Positions 44,421 through 55,921 of a stretch of 64,000 nt of DNA are shown here, one piece after another; position 1 is the stretch's first letter, and each line of letters begins with the position of its first letter. The notes under the pieces are model-generated. The model was not told the DNA's origin, made no database searches, and worked only from the letters and a program-made list of their open reading frames with translations. Made by a program: the position numbers and the translations under genes. The DNA comes from Stachybotrys elegans (Eukaryota; Ascomycota; Sordariomycetes; Hypocreales; Stachybotryaceae). The stretch is taken from contig JAGPNK010000025.1 of assembly GCA_020746835.1 (NCBI GenBank), positions 1-64,000 of the forward strand, given 5' to 3'.

Positions 44421-44904
44421 CTCTCCAGAATGGAGGGTGAGTTGAGCCTTTACCTCGTCCGTACTCTAGCGCTTACAGCACGCCAGGCTCGCCGATCTGG
44501 CTCAGCTACATTATTGTCAGTAATTTCTTGACCGTTGTACTTTGTTTCTGGGCTCTGGTACCTTTTCTCTTCTTCGTTTTTTTTTTCTTTCTTTTTTTTT
44601 TTTCGGCCGTCGATGGCCCGTCCGGCCCCATGGGGGTGACTAGTCGATGCTCGCTTTGCTACCCTAGAGGCTGAATTCTGACTAGAATAGGGAGAATTGC
44701 ATGCTTCTTGGGTGGCCATGGTCTGAATACTGTGCTATCGCGAGTTGTCTGACAGATGATGCGCCTTTGCCGGCTCAATCTTTCATCAGCATCTTTTTCC
44801 CTGGGAGCGGCATCCGGTGTTGTTGGCTTGGATACTTTACGTGTGCATGTATCAAGGGCTGCATGTCGTGACTCTGCAATTTATGCTTGGTCGTTTCAGA
44901 GATT

Positions 44905-45321
44905 GATCCAATAAGCCAGATACACACGAGGGGGATGTGGACATGCTAATGGCTCGGCATAATAACCTCACTGCCAGGACAACCGACGCGCCATACAGTG
45001 CATTAAAGTAGCTGCGTTGAACCATGGGAACAAGACCGGACAGAGGGATGGCCTGACAGAATAACACATTGCCTCTCGCGCCTATTCTAGAACAACGCCT
45101 GGACAGCCACCGACCACACCGCCTACACCCTTGAGTTGGCTGGCTGGGAAGGGTTGGCCATCGTATCTTGGCTCTGGCGGATGGCCAAAAAGGCCTCGCA
45201 TATGACAACCATTTTTCGGTCAGCTACTGTAAGGGGTTGAACCTAGATCCAACAACCCAGATACACGAGGGGGAGGTGGAGGTGTTAATGGCTTGGCATA
45301 GTAACCTTACCAAGTCAACAT
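44905..45321 (+). repeat. Pair of ~80-bp direct repeats
   Basis: 44905-44985 and 45246-45321 share GATCCAA.AA.CCAGATACAC, a CGAGGGGGA.GTGGA segment, TTAATGGC/CTAATGGC and GGCATA.TAACCT. Differences are mostly transitions. The copies are 341 bases apart, and the second is followed directly by dispersed-repeat copy 4. Confidence 0.65.
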
Positions 45322-45361
45322 AACAACCTTTCTTCTAGTGTTTTAATGTCCTCTATATATA

Positions 45362-45468
45362 TAGGATTTCCTGTTTAAATACCCTAATAGAATACAGACC
45401 AGTGAGTTTAATAAGGCTCCCTCTAATAATAAAGATAATATAAGATCAGTAGATAATACTTGGTTAGG
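45362..45468 (+). repeat. Dispersed ~100-bp repeat, copy 4 (diverged)
   Basis: Keeps GGATTTCCTGTTT, AATACAGACCAGTGA and AGATCAGTAGATAATACTTGG. Many C-to-T type changes relative to the other copies suggest point mutation of a repeat. Confidence 0.65.
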
Positions 45469-46815
45469 AATACTTCATAGTTTAGAGATCTCGTTCAAGC
45501 CCTATTATATCTTCTAATTTATTTGTACCTAGTATATATGTACCAACGTAAACGGAATACAAAATCAACAGAGGATACTCGGAGATGAAAGGATCTCCTT
45601 GGGCTGAATATGGCTGGGCTGCGAACAGCGTGGTCGAGTATGGGCTGGTGCTGGCCAATGCAACCTCATCACCGTCAGGGCGCGCGAGACAGTGAGAAAA
45701 GGACAGGACAGACAGTAGTAGCTGCTATACAACAGCGTATCCATCATTATCATCCCATAGCAGCGATTGTTCCCAACAGAAGGGTAGCGTTTGGGATGCA
45801 GGGAAGAGCATGATAGAACCGAAAGTAGTACTCCGATGCGCACATCTCGTGACATGCAGCCCGCAGCCGTCGTCATTCCCGGTCTCGTGGGTTTCTGCTT
45901 CACGTCCTTTGCGCTTCTTCCCTCTTATCCTCTTCTCGTTTAGCAGTCTCTTTGATAGCTTTGACACTGCCAGCTGGAGACGAGGATTTGGTGACGTGGA
46001 ACTGAGCGAATTGGAGTACAGGACGAAGAGACCATGAAGACGTTGCCGAAAATGCGGGCAACGAGGCTGTGACCAAGAAGTCGAGAAATGGGTGCTAGGG
46101 TTGCGGGGACCATCTAGACGATTTTTCCGCGACCAAGTAATGCCGATCCGGTTCGTTTGGGAGTCGAAATCATAAATTGTTGGTGTGCATTGTCATGCGA
46201 TGTCCGAGTGGTGCGAATGAAAGTGAAAGTTTCTGGTTGCACGTGGCCAGACATGAAGCAATACGTTGGTTCATGCCCGACTAGCAAAGGTACCTTGACT
46301 ATCAATCTGTGCCTCAGAAACATAGGACCCAAGGACTGTTTCCTGTCGCTGCGGACTCGTCAGACTCCATCATCCGAAAGAAGAGGATCGCATGTGACAA
46401 CTGTCATTTCTCAGGTGCGTACGAGCACACCGGGAGTTAAAAGCTAGATGATCTATGAAGCTACCAGGTCCGGTGGACTGGGTGAGATTTCAGGGTGCCA
46501 GCATGCGAGCGTGGCAAGACATGCAGGTCGCATGCCTCCTGAGATTAAACGGCGGAAGTCTAGCACCGCCCCGGCCAGCATCAGGAGTGGCTATGATGCC
46601 GGTATCAGCATCAATCAAGAACGCCCGCAGCTATCCGCATAAGAAGTGGTCTGGAATTCTACTGAATGATTCGAATTCATTGAGTATCTGGGACGCTCTG
46701 GCCGTCAGGCAGGTGGACAGCAAAGCTCAACCGAGTACCGAACATTGAGGGCGCTGCCGCAGCCAATGAAACACTACCAAGTTCATTGCTACTAGACAAC
46801 ATCTCCACAGTTGCA

Positions 46816-46914
46816 TGTGGGCTTTCCCGTTCGTGTGCCCCAATGGGATACAGACCAGACTTAGAGGCCCCTCTGACAATTAACGATATCAGATCAATAG
46901 ATGACAATTGGTTA
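46816..46914 (+). repeat. Dispersed ~100-bp repeat, copy 5
   Basis: Complete-looking copy from GTGGGCTTTCCCGTTCG through CCAATGGGATACAGACCAG to AGATCAATAGATGACAATTGG. Confidence 0.7.
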
Positions 46915-49900
46915 CAAAATACCACAGAGCTGCATACTGCCCCATTTCTCTTGTTGGATGAGCCTGCCCTGTCGGACGCGGCCACCTGGCAGTTTGACAT
47001 GAGTGCAAGGAGTCCCGAATATGACCCTTGCCAGGCTTCTGCAAGACAGTCCTGGGCAAACTCGCTAAACGATTCTCAGAAGGATGCTCAACAACAGCAA
47101 CATACACGTATGAGATGGGCCGGCGATCGGCAACGCCATCAAAGTCCTACCTATGGAAGCAACCACAGACATTTTGTCCACTTCATCAACCGACAGCATC
47201 AGGTATTGCAGTCAGCTCGAGAAGCTCCAAGTCTTCTGTAACACTTGACTGGGTGCTTCAGCAGAGCTCGCGTCTATTGCCGTGCGCTACCCACGCTCTC
47301 CACTCCTTACCTCTACAGACATGCCATCCTCCTCCTCAGCTCTCATTCTTATTCTATATGCATTGCTCAGGTAATCGCATTTTCAAGAGTGTCTGCCATC
47401 AGTTCTGGGACCGTCAAAGGGCTGGCTCGGATAGTCTTCCTCTCCGTTCTGGCAATTTCAGTTTGATCGCGAAGCCAAGCAAGCATTACAGATACATATT
47501 ATAGGAAGAGAGCTCTCGACTATACTTTAGATTTCCAAGAGCATCAAGCAGATGGTGCAACATCCAGAATGGCGTGTCATCTGGAGGCGCACTCATAGGA
47601 TTCTCATTGAGAATCTCAGTCTCGAACTGTGACACTTATGGGCGAAATGGGGCAGAGAAGGGGTATTGGTAACACGCTGCCGGTACGATCAGGAGGCTTC
47701 ATCTTTAATCATGGATCATCCTTTCAATATAAATCTGCTGCTGTTTGCCGGTAGCTTCCAGTAATTTACAATACCATATTGCTCCTTCATGCCCTTCTCC
47801 AGTTAAGAGCTCCTCGGGATTTCTATGTCAGCTAAAACGGGTGCATTAGATTTCTTTCCCCCCTTTTCGTCCCTTCTTCCTTTCTTCCTTTCATTTTGAC
47901 TTAGTAGCCAGGGGTGCGTGAAATGTGCCCTCCGTGGCGACTCATATGTATATTTTATATATATATTGACTGTTACAGCCAGCGGCTCCCTCCAATTGGG
48001 CACAGGTAACCTTGCTTGATTGCAAGCAATCTTCCATTTGGCATCATGTAGTTGGTCACAGTCATAGAAAGCTTTCTGCAGTACAACTTTGTATAGTCAC
48101 AGCTTTCTACCTAGACACTAGCAACATTGTCAGAGAAGTATTATTCAGATGACATAGCTCCCTTTCGAGCTCCGTTACATCAGACTTTCACGCAGATGTT
48201 CCAATGCAACGTTGATCCTCCTTGTCACGAGCAGAACTTATTGGTGAAAATTGTGTCATCATATTCGACTCAGAGTGACCACTGATGTGGTCAGCCGAAA
48301 ACTCAAACATGATGCTACACTTGTCACCTTGGGTCCAAGAAACCGAGCTCAACCCGGCATGTTTAGGGTCGCTTTCCAAACACATTTTGCTCGTGAAACA
48401 TAACCATAGCATCAAACGGTGGATGATTTGGTATCTTCGTGGCTGTTACTGAGGATAAATTTTTCCCTCCGATATAGCAAGTATATCAGACGACCATCCA
48501 ATACTGTGGCTCAGAGCAGATTGTGCAGAATCTCGCAGCGAAACAATGAACTCTGACACCGGATATCCTTTAAATTTCGTGTTTTTGACCCTCTTGGCAC
48601 TCATATGGGTAGTGGCAGGACAAAAATCCAATTGTGGCCATATCCTCCTGTCAACCCAGACAAGGACCCTGAGATCAAGTCATGCTTAGTCGGCTATCCA
48701 ATAGCAGAACTAGTGACACGGTTCCAAGTGCGATGTGATGCATTATTATATTATTGCAAGGTTGGTTGCTGCATCTTCTGAGAGTTTAAACATGCAGGAC
48801 TGGCCGTGGGAGGATGTTCGTGATTGTTTTATATGAATGGACTTTTGCCGGCACCCAAGAGATGTGACCGCAAGAACTTGGCAGTATCTTTGTCGGCGGT
48901 ACTGTTCCAAATTTGTCTTGGTATTGTCTTTGTGATAATGGTCATTGTCGTTCTGTGCCGCAAGAAAGTCCTCGAGGAGCGGGCTACGAGTTGAATAATT
49001 GTGGACAATACAACCCTAATATGTCCACGTGAGTGAAACGAGGATTCGTATAGGGTGCTCATCCTTTAAAATATTTCTCTATTCACCGCAGTGCGAACGT
49101 CCAAAGACTCGGTGAATATGGCCCTAGGTGGTTCACGGGCGATAACCTGACCAGTCTGTTTGAACCTGACCAGTCTGTGAACCTGCAGCGCAGTTGCATG
49201 TCTCCAGAACCCTTGTCCAAGCAGCAACAAGCTTGTCATGCTGTGCCCAGTTCTAAACATGTGAGACGCAAAGGATGAAGTTCCCAGGTTGTCTGATACC
49301 GAACCACTCCCGCTCTGTAGGTGAGACACGGACATCTCCCAACGGGTTTTCAGATGCCAATTTAATGCACAACTTCCTTCTTTAGGGCTTCATCCACGGA
49401 GCTCATACACGGAAGCGGCCAACTTTGAAATGACGGGATTCTCATGATGGCGAATCGTCGCTGGATGAGAGTAGAGATTCGATCGCAAGTTGAAGTGCAC
49501 AATAGAATGCCCCCAGGGCTGCGGTGTCTGAATCTTGGTCTGTGGCCGTTTCTCGCCAAGTTCATCAGCTCTCGGATGATCCCAACAACCATTAACTCCA
49601 AGGGGAGGACTCTCCAGAGCATGGCGAATTGCGGGAGTCGTTTCTCAAGAGCTTGACGTGTAACTCGTCAACCATACCGGGCGAAGCCATCTAATACGCT
49701 GCTACCAGATTGTCATGGCGACGGAATACAGCAGTGCCTTTGCAGCCAGGGAGTGCTTTGATGACGTGCTTCCAGGTTATCGAGGATGGAGAAGATCTCA
49801 TGGATACTGCAATCAAACCGGAGACATTACTTGAGCAGAACCACCCCCCTCGCAGCAAGGCGAACAGTTTCATTGTCTGAAAGGCCACAAGACCTTTGTG

Positions 49901-52542
49901 AGTACGTTACACTGCTTTGACTTGCCCGGCGGAGGCCAATGTTAAGCAGACGTAATCTAGGTGGGACGCGCGGTTCGTCTTCCAGCATGAAGGATTGCTG
50001 GCATTTCCACCGACGATGTGATCGACAATCACTCAACACGACCAGTCACTGTATTTAGTCACAGACCCATTTGTGGGAAACAGCGACCCGAGCACCACTG
50101 TGAATGAAATTCGCGTCCCTTGAAGAAACAGTGGGCAGCGGACAAACCAAAATGGGCACTAACCAATTCACCGATCGATATGTATATACGCACACATGCT
50201 TCTGAGGCTTGATCTAGCTCAGCCCCGAGGCAACAATTGCTGCCGCTCTGTCAATTCATCGTAGGCATCTTTTGTCCTGCCCATGAGTGATGGCCACGGC
50301 AGTTGGCAGTCCTGCCACCACGCTTTCGAAGAGTGTCGCAAGATTTACTTTCGACTCGCCTATTGTTTCATAAACGCTGTAGTTGCTCCATCGCTGATGG
50401 TCTGTCCCGTGGCATGCTATTTACGGTCGAGCAGGCAATCGAGAAAATTCTGAAAACTGACATTGCGTACATCACCCTCGCAGTAGTGAAAGTAGTGAAC
50501 GGTACAGTATAACACTTGTAGCCGAGCTTCCCTAGCAATTCAAGGGGATGCTAGATTGCATATCGGGACGATTGGGTCTGGGTCAACTAATTCGAACTGC
50601 GTAACCATGATGGAGGTGGAATGTTGGTCGAACCGGTCTGCCATGCTGGACTATTGAACGTCATTCAATCAATTTATTCTTGTATGTACTTAAAACATTA
50701 CAGTAGTTATTTCCTGTCAATGTGGTAGTTGTACCAAAAGCGGAAGAATAACACCTGCGATAGGCAGAGACCATCCCGAAGCAGACCTGTTCGGCGTCTG
50801 CGAACACAAAGTGTCGGGGCCCATGATGCAGAAAAATACACTACGAATTCCCTTTTCATATCTGAGCAGCTGTTAGCCTGGTTTCGAAAGGCACGGTGAT
50901 GCTTGTGAATGCGAAGCTGATTCAGCGTGGACACCTGGTGGACTCAGACGTAGTTCGCCTACCGCGCTGAAGAATCGCAGCCTTTGAATGCTCAAAGGAC
51001 CGCGTCGTCTCCTGGAACCCAACGATGTCCTTAAACAACGGACTGGGCTGAGGATCTCCTCGAAGGCTGCGACTAATCTTGTTGCGCATGCCGAGTATCC
51101 GTCCATGAGTGCATAGTGTATACGCCAGACAGATGTGATAGAAACGCCTTTTGTGTGCGGTCAACTGAGACGGGTTCGGAACTGAGGGCGTTGCATAGCT
51201 TTGCCTCAAAGTCTTACTCACTTTTAACTTTGACGGTTCTTTGGGGCAGGAGCTAATGTGGCGAAGCTCTGAGCCCTGTAAGATTGGCTCGGCAAATATA
51301 GTGTTTGTCCAAATTTCTGCAGATACATTCGACATCGGAATTCGTAGATTCCTTCGCCTTGACCATCTTTTGCTTCTCGTTATTCTGCGGTCAAAGGAGC
51401 TATAACTCTGTCCATGCTGCGGCATCGACCTGACCCAAAGTTTCCCTTGCTAATATTGGTTTTGACACGAAAGCTCTTTACCAACTTCATGTTTGGTGTA
51501 GGAAAGGCAAGCTCGCGAGCTAATGATCCGTTGTCGTTAGTTTTGTTGGCGAACCAACTATCAGGTGTTCCTTCGAGGGAAAGGCTGATGGCCGCGCTTC
51601 TATTCAATGAAATGATGGACTCAGAATGTGCCGTTTTACCTTGATTATAGCCTCATGCAAGATTGATGCCGGCAACAAGAAGCTTGCCGGGATAGTAATG
51701 CATCCTTCCTTACTCTGCAACAGCGTGCATGGCTAAAGAGTCGCCGCCGAGCTTCAAAGCCCATGTCTCGCGCTAATCCCTGAACCTCGTCAATAGTAAG
51801 TTCAAGGCCTCTTGCTATGGCTTGCTCGATGATCGTAACAGCGCCATCCTGGTAATCTTTCCGTTTCTTCTGGCTTCGATTCCACTTTGGCCGAGTGCAG
51901 CCCTGCAAAAGGTTGAGATTCAGTAACTCTATGCCCCAATCTGCGGTTCAATATAAAGTGAGCGTGAAAGTTAGATAGTGAATATAGTCATTGCATCCAT
52001 TTCCCGCGTGGGACTTGCATATGATATGTTAGTGAAGAGTAAGAGTACTGTACGTAGTAAAATGCGCATTCACAATGTGCAAGACACATGAAATGATGTT
52101 ATTACTACGTTTACAAAGCATTCACAGGCGCCGTGGTGCTTAAATCGGCAATAGAAATCTGCAGGGGTCCGTTGATCAGCGACGTAGCAGTGTCGGCAGA
52201 GCCAGGCCGACAAATGTTCAGCCACGGAGGTTGATAACGGCACAGCAATAGATAGACCGCAAGCCGAAGAGACTTGCAGTTCTGTCTATTCGTCCGGTGG
52301 GAAATACACAACAGTATGGCCTGTTGAGAAATGTTGTTGGTAAACCCCTATCGTACGTTGCGGCAACCGTGGCTGCGTCACTTGCGGAAACCTTCTCGCA
52401 CAGCTCTGATCGAGTCACCAGGCAGAGGCCTTCTCGGAGGGACGCCCGACGCTACGGCTATCGTGATGGAAAACTTTGGCATTGCTACTACCGCAGCTAC
52501 AGCCTTAGCTTTCCTTACTACCGATTTCCTTGCCAAATTTTA

Positions 52543-52623
52543 GCCATGGTTTGATAGTGTCTTTATCGTTCGGGGGGTCACTGGTCTGTATCAAATTCGC
52601 GTACACAAACAGGAATCCCACGT
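52543..52623 (-). repeat. Dispersed ~100-bp repeat, copy 6 (shortened)
   Basis: Minus orientation. ACGTGGGATTCCTGTTTGTG and ACAGACCAGTGAC are recognisable, with internal deletion or divergence around the CCAATGGG core. Confidence 0.6.
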
Positions 52624-54203
52624 TGAAGACTTAGCAATAAGGCCCTGGGATCACGGAAAATACTAATATCCACTGCGATATGAGGAATCCGCATGGCCGA
52701 AAGGGGCATCGATGTGAATAATGTGTTTTAAGCGGGGCTATTGGTGAAGCAGCTGAAGGGCAGGGATCTTCTACTCCTCGCCAAAAGAACGTAAGCCTCA
52801 AACCGAATCCCTCCATGCTCCGCCATTTCCTTCTTTACACCTTGGCTAATGACCTCAGGCCACCCAGCCTCCTTTGTCAGTGAGCCCAGTGAGTGCCGCC
52901 TGCGTCATGGGACCCTGCATAAGTTCAGTAATTCCGGCAATGTTGTCTTGCACACAGCAGCAAGACTTTGTCAAGCATGATTATGCCTCAAGAACCTTTG
53001 TAAGGACGCCCTCCTTATATAACTCGGGCTCGGGGTAGGCAGCAGTGGCTGGTCTGCACGAATCTCTCTCTGAGCCGAATTTAAAATAGATATAGGGGCA
53101 AATTAACGCCACCAGGTAACAATAGCACGGCCACCTAGACGCAGAGTGAAATATAAAGATGCCAAAGTTATTAATGGCTAGAGTAGTTGTCTAGGATAAA
53201 GAAGAGGCCTTAATCAAGGTTTTGGCAGCAAACATTGGCCAGGAGAAGCGACAAGGGATTCCCGTGCTGCTAATACCATCATGGGCACATTATCCGAGAC
53301 AAGCAGTTCCTTGGGCAGATGGTCCTTGGGGAGGCTGACGACAAGTGCTACGGCACTAACACCAAGTCCTGCGGCGGTGTCAAGATCACGGAATCGGGAG
53401 TGAATGGATTGGCAGAGCCCTGAACATTTTCGGCGATAATGTCGGAGAGGATATCAACGGTAGAGTGACCTGTCCCTCTGATTATAGATAGCCGCGAATT
53501 TTGAGACGTAGGCAGGCAAGGCAGATGGGGGTGGTGGGCCGCAAAGAGGTCGTGGTAATGATGGAGATAGAAAGGATGAGGGATGTTATTTATCTTCTCC
53601 GACCGCGATTGCTTATAACGACCACATGAACTAAGATGTAAGTAGGCATCCATGGAGAAAATGCATCCTCGGGGATCTTGGATTCGGTGACCGAAATAGG
53701 TATGCAAGACAACGGCGTTGTCCCAAAGCATATGCCGGTCAAAAGGACATTCACATTGGGGCCCATGCCCAGCCTTACTGTTAACCCAAACCCACCACAG
53801 CCATCAGTTCGTCTCACTACGTCATTCTTTGTTGGGAGGTGATTCTTGAGATTGGTATTCTCATTCGTTGATCGAGCGCGAAGTTTTGGGACATGTGACA
53901 TGTACTTGCTAGTACCCACGTGTTATTTGCAGCTTATCGAAAACCTTGATATCGCTTCATCGGCAGCAGCCTCGATCGAGCCCTCGGAACAAGCCGTCTC
54001 GTACGTTGTGGTAGACCCGACTGTGTCACTCGCCAAACCCTCATTGTATGTTGGCAGGCCCGACTGCATCGCTCGCCGAGGCCACATCCTCTCAGGTCTC
54101 GTGTGTTCAGGCATCACGACGGAAGCCCCCGACCAATTGCGGTATGTGGCTGGAAAATTTTGAATCAGCCGCAGCCACAAGCTTCAAGTTTTTCTCGAAT
54201 TTT
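52624..54203. other. No gene recognised
   Basis: 1.6 kb with short frames only on both strands between two repeat copies. Confidence 0.4.
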
Positions 54204-54292
54204 CTAACCAATTGCTACCATTGATCTGATATCGTCTTTATCGTCAGGGGCCTCCTCGAAGTCACTGCATACACGAACGGGAAATCCCACGT
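54204..54292 (-). repeat. Dispersed ~100-bp repeat, copy 7
   Basis: Minus orientation. ACGTGGGATTTCCCGTTCGTG start, GTGACTTCGAGGAGGC and an AAAGACGATATCAGATCAATGG end; the ATGGGATACAGACC core is partly lost. The sequence just outside its inner end (CCCACGTTATTTGTAGCTTA) resembles CCCACGTGTTATTTGCAGCTTA at about 53917-53938. Confidence 0.6.
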
Positions 54293-54559
54293 TATTTGTA
54301 GCTTACACAGATTAAGCAAAAAGGGTTTATGTCCGTCCATACGTCTCTCAAGCCCAGAGTTCACCTCTTTATCAAGTTAGGGGTTGTCTTTCTTGCTTCT
54401 TTCGGGCTGTTTCATTCTTGATGGGTGTCTCAATCTTTTTAATCCATCCTAAACCTGCCAACAGGGCGAGGCCTGCAAGTCAGGCAGACAAGGCCCGTGA
54501 GACTCGTAGCCCGTCTAGATAGCTTTCAAATGGGTTGAAGTTGGTCGCCATTGGAAACT

Positions 54560-55921
54560 TTAGAGCTCGGTGGCGCCAGTAGCGATGATGGTGTCCTGAC
54601 TGGCATGGGGAATGCGTTCAGAAGCGGTGGTCAAGAGATTTACGAAGACCGAATGGGCTGCGGCTACGGACATGGCGCCAGAGAGGAGCTGAAGACACTG
54701 TTACCGTTTAGCAATCGTTCACTGACGTCGACCTTGGCGGGGATCACATACATAGCACTGTGACAGGCACAGGTCTTCACGAGGAGACATGTCTTGCACA
54801 ACAGTAAGAGGAATATACTTGCAAACGCAATTGTAAATCCGATAAGTTGGAACCCAATGGACTCTTCGGCTGAGGAGTCCCCATTAAGGATGTAAAGCAG
54901 ACCGGCGCCGACGAGAAATACATTTGATAGTACGGAAATTTCATGCAAATGATTCCCGTAATAACAACAAAGATGGCTGCTCGAATGATTAGAATTGAAA
55001 CCTCGATTTCCCAACGGCAGGGGATATTTGCATGCTGAGATAATTAGTGGGAGTACCTTTACCGCACAGAATGTGATGAAAAGCAAAATGGCACCAAGTC
55101 TGCCAATATTATCGTTCCAGGATTTCGACACGCCACTCCATTCCAGAGCCAGGAGTAGCAGACAAGAGATGAGACAGCCAATATACAGCCCAGCGGATCT
55201 AACTGCAAAGCTCTCCTTGATGGTTGCTTGCGGAAGGGCTGCAGTTGGTGTGGAAACAAAAGGAGGAAAATGAGCACTGCCGCGCCGCCAATGGATAGAT
55301 TGATATAGAAGCTAATGGATCGGGATAGCGAACTTCAGTTGAGTCTACTTACCTCGCCACAAAAACTCTCTGGTGAAAGCCCCTCGGACAAGAGGACCGA
55401 TGATGCTCGCAATGCTAAAGGTAGCGCCAATGCCTCCAATGAATGCAGAGCTTTGGGAGGTGGCACAAGATGAGCGATGATCAGATATGCACCGATCGCA
55501 AGTCCGGCACAGTCGAGTTCAGTAATACCTTCAATTAGCATGTGGCTATTCTCTAACGTGACGAGGTGGTCAGTCCCTTTGGTCGGACGCTGGAGTTGGT
55601 TGCAAGAACCGCAAATGAGACTGTCAAGCTCAAACATAAACGCTGCTGCGGCGTATACAATATTCATGGGAAAGAACTTGTAGATCCTCCCCAAGGCGCC
55701 TGGACGACGGCCAAAGACGAGAAAAAGGCCGAGTCATACCAGCCAAATTCATCCAAACTCTCAAACTGTTCCGTCATCTTGGGTAGTGCAGTCACCACAT
55801 TTGTGTACGGGCAACTGATATAAATTGTACCAAGAGCAGCACAAAATTGAGGTTTGTCTGCCACATGCATATCAGCATCAAACCCGGTTGAGCCATTCTT
55901 CGAGCTCCGGAAAAGAATCAT
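54560..55921 (-). pseudogene. MFS transporter (DHA2-type) pseudogene
   Basis: Characteristic pieces of a 14-helix major-facilitator drug/siderophore exporter run in order: VVTALPKMTEQFESLDEFGWY; after a frameshift near 55695, GRIYKFFPMNIVYAAAAF; CAGLAIGAYLIIAHLVPPPK; after another shift, FIGGIGATFSIASIIGPLV; across a good 40-nt intron (55351-55312), FYINLSIGGAAVLIFLLLF; then after a third shift SKSWNDNIGRLGAILLFI; and finally LVGAGLLYILNGDSS. The middle helices before that last piece appear deleted. At least three frameshifts make it non-functional. Intact proteins of this family export small molecules at the plasma membrane. Confidence 0.8.

Larger units (their letters stand above)
44421..52542. 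other. 8 kb without a recognisable gene
   Basis: Frames are short, overlap on both strands and carry no domain I recognise; the longest (51425-50922, minus) lacks splice or family support. It contains dispersed-repeat copies 4 and 5, a ~80-bp direct repeat pair (44905-44985 and 45246-45321), a poly-T run near 44575-44602 and a 19-bp tandem duplication at about 49148-49185. It looks like eroded accessory DNA. Confidence 0.45.

Noticed and set aside
50922..51425. 167-residue minus-strand frame as a gene
   Set aside because: No domain, no start or splice context, basic low-information composition, and competing frames on the same strand.
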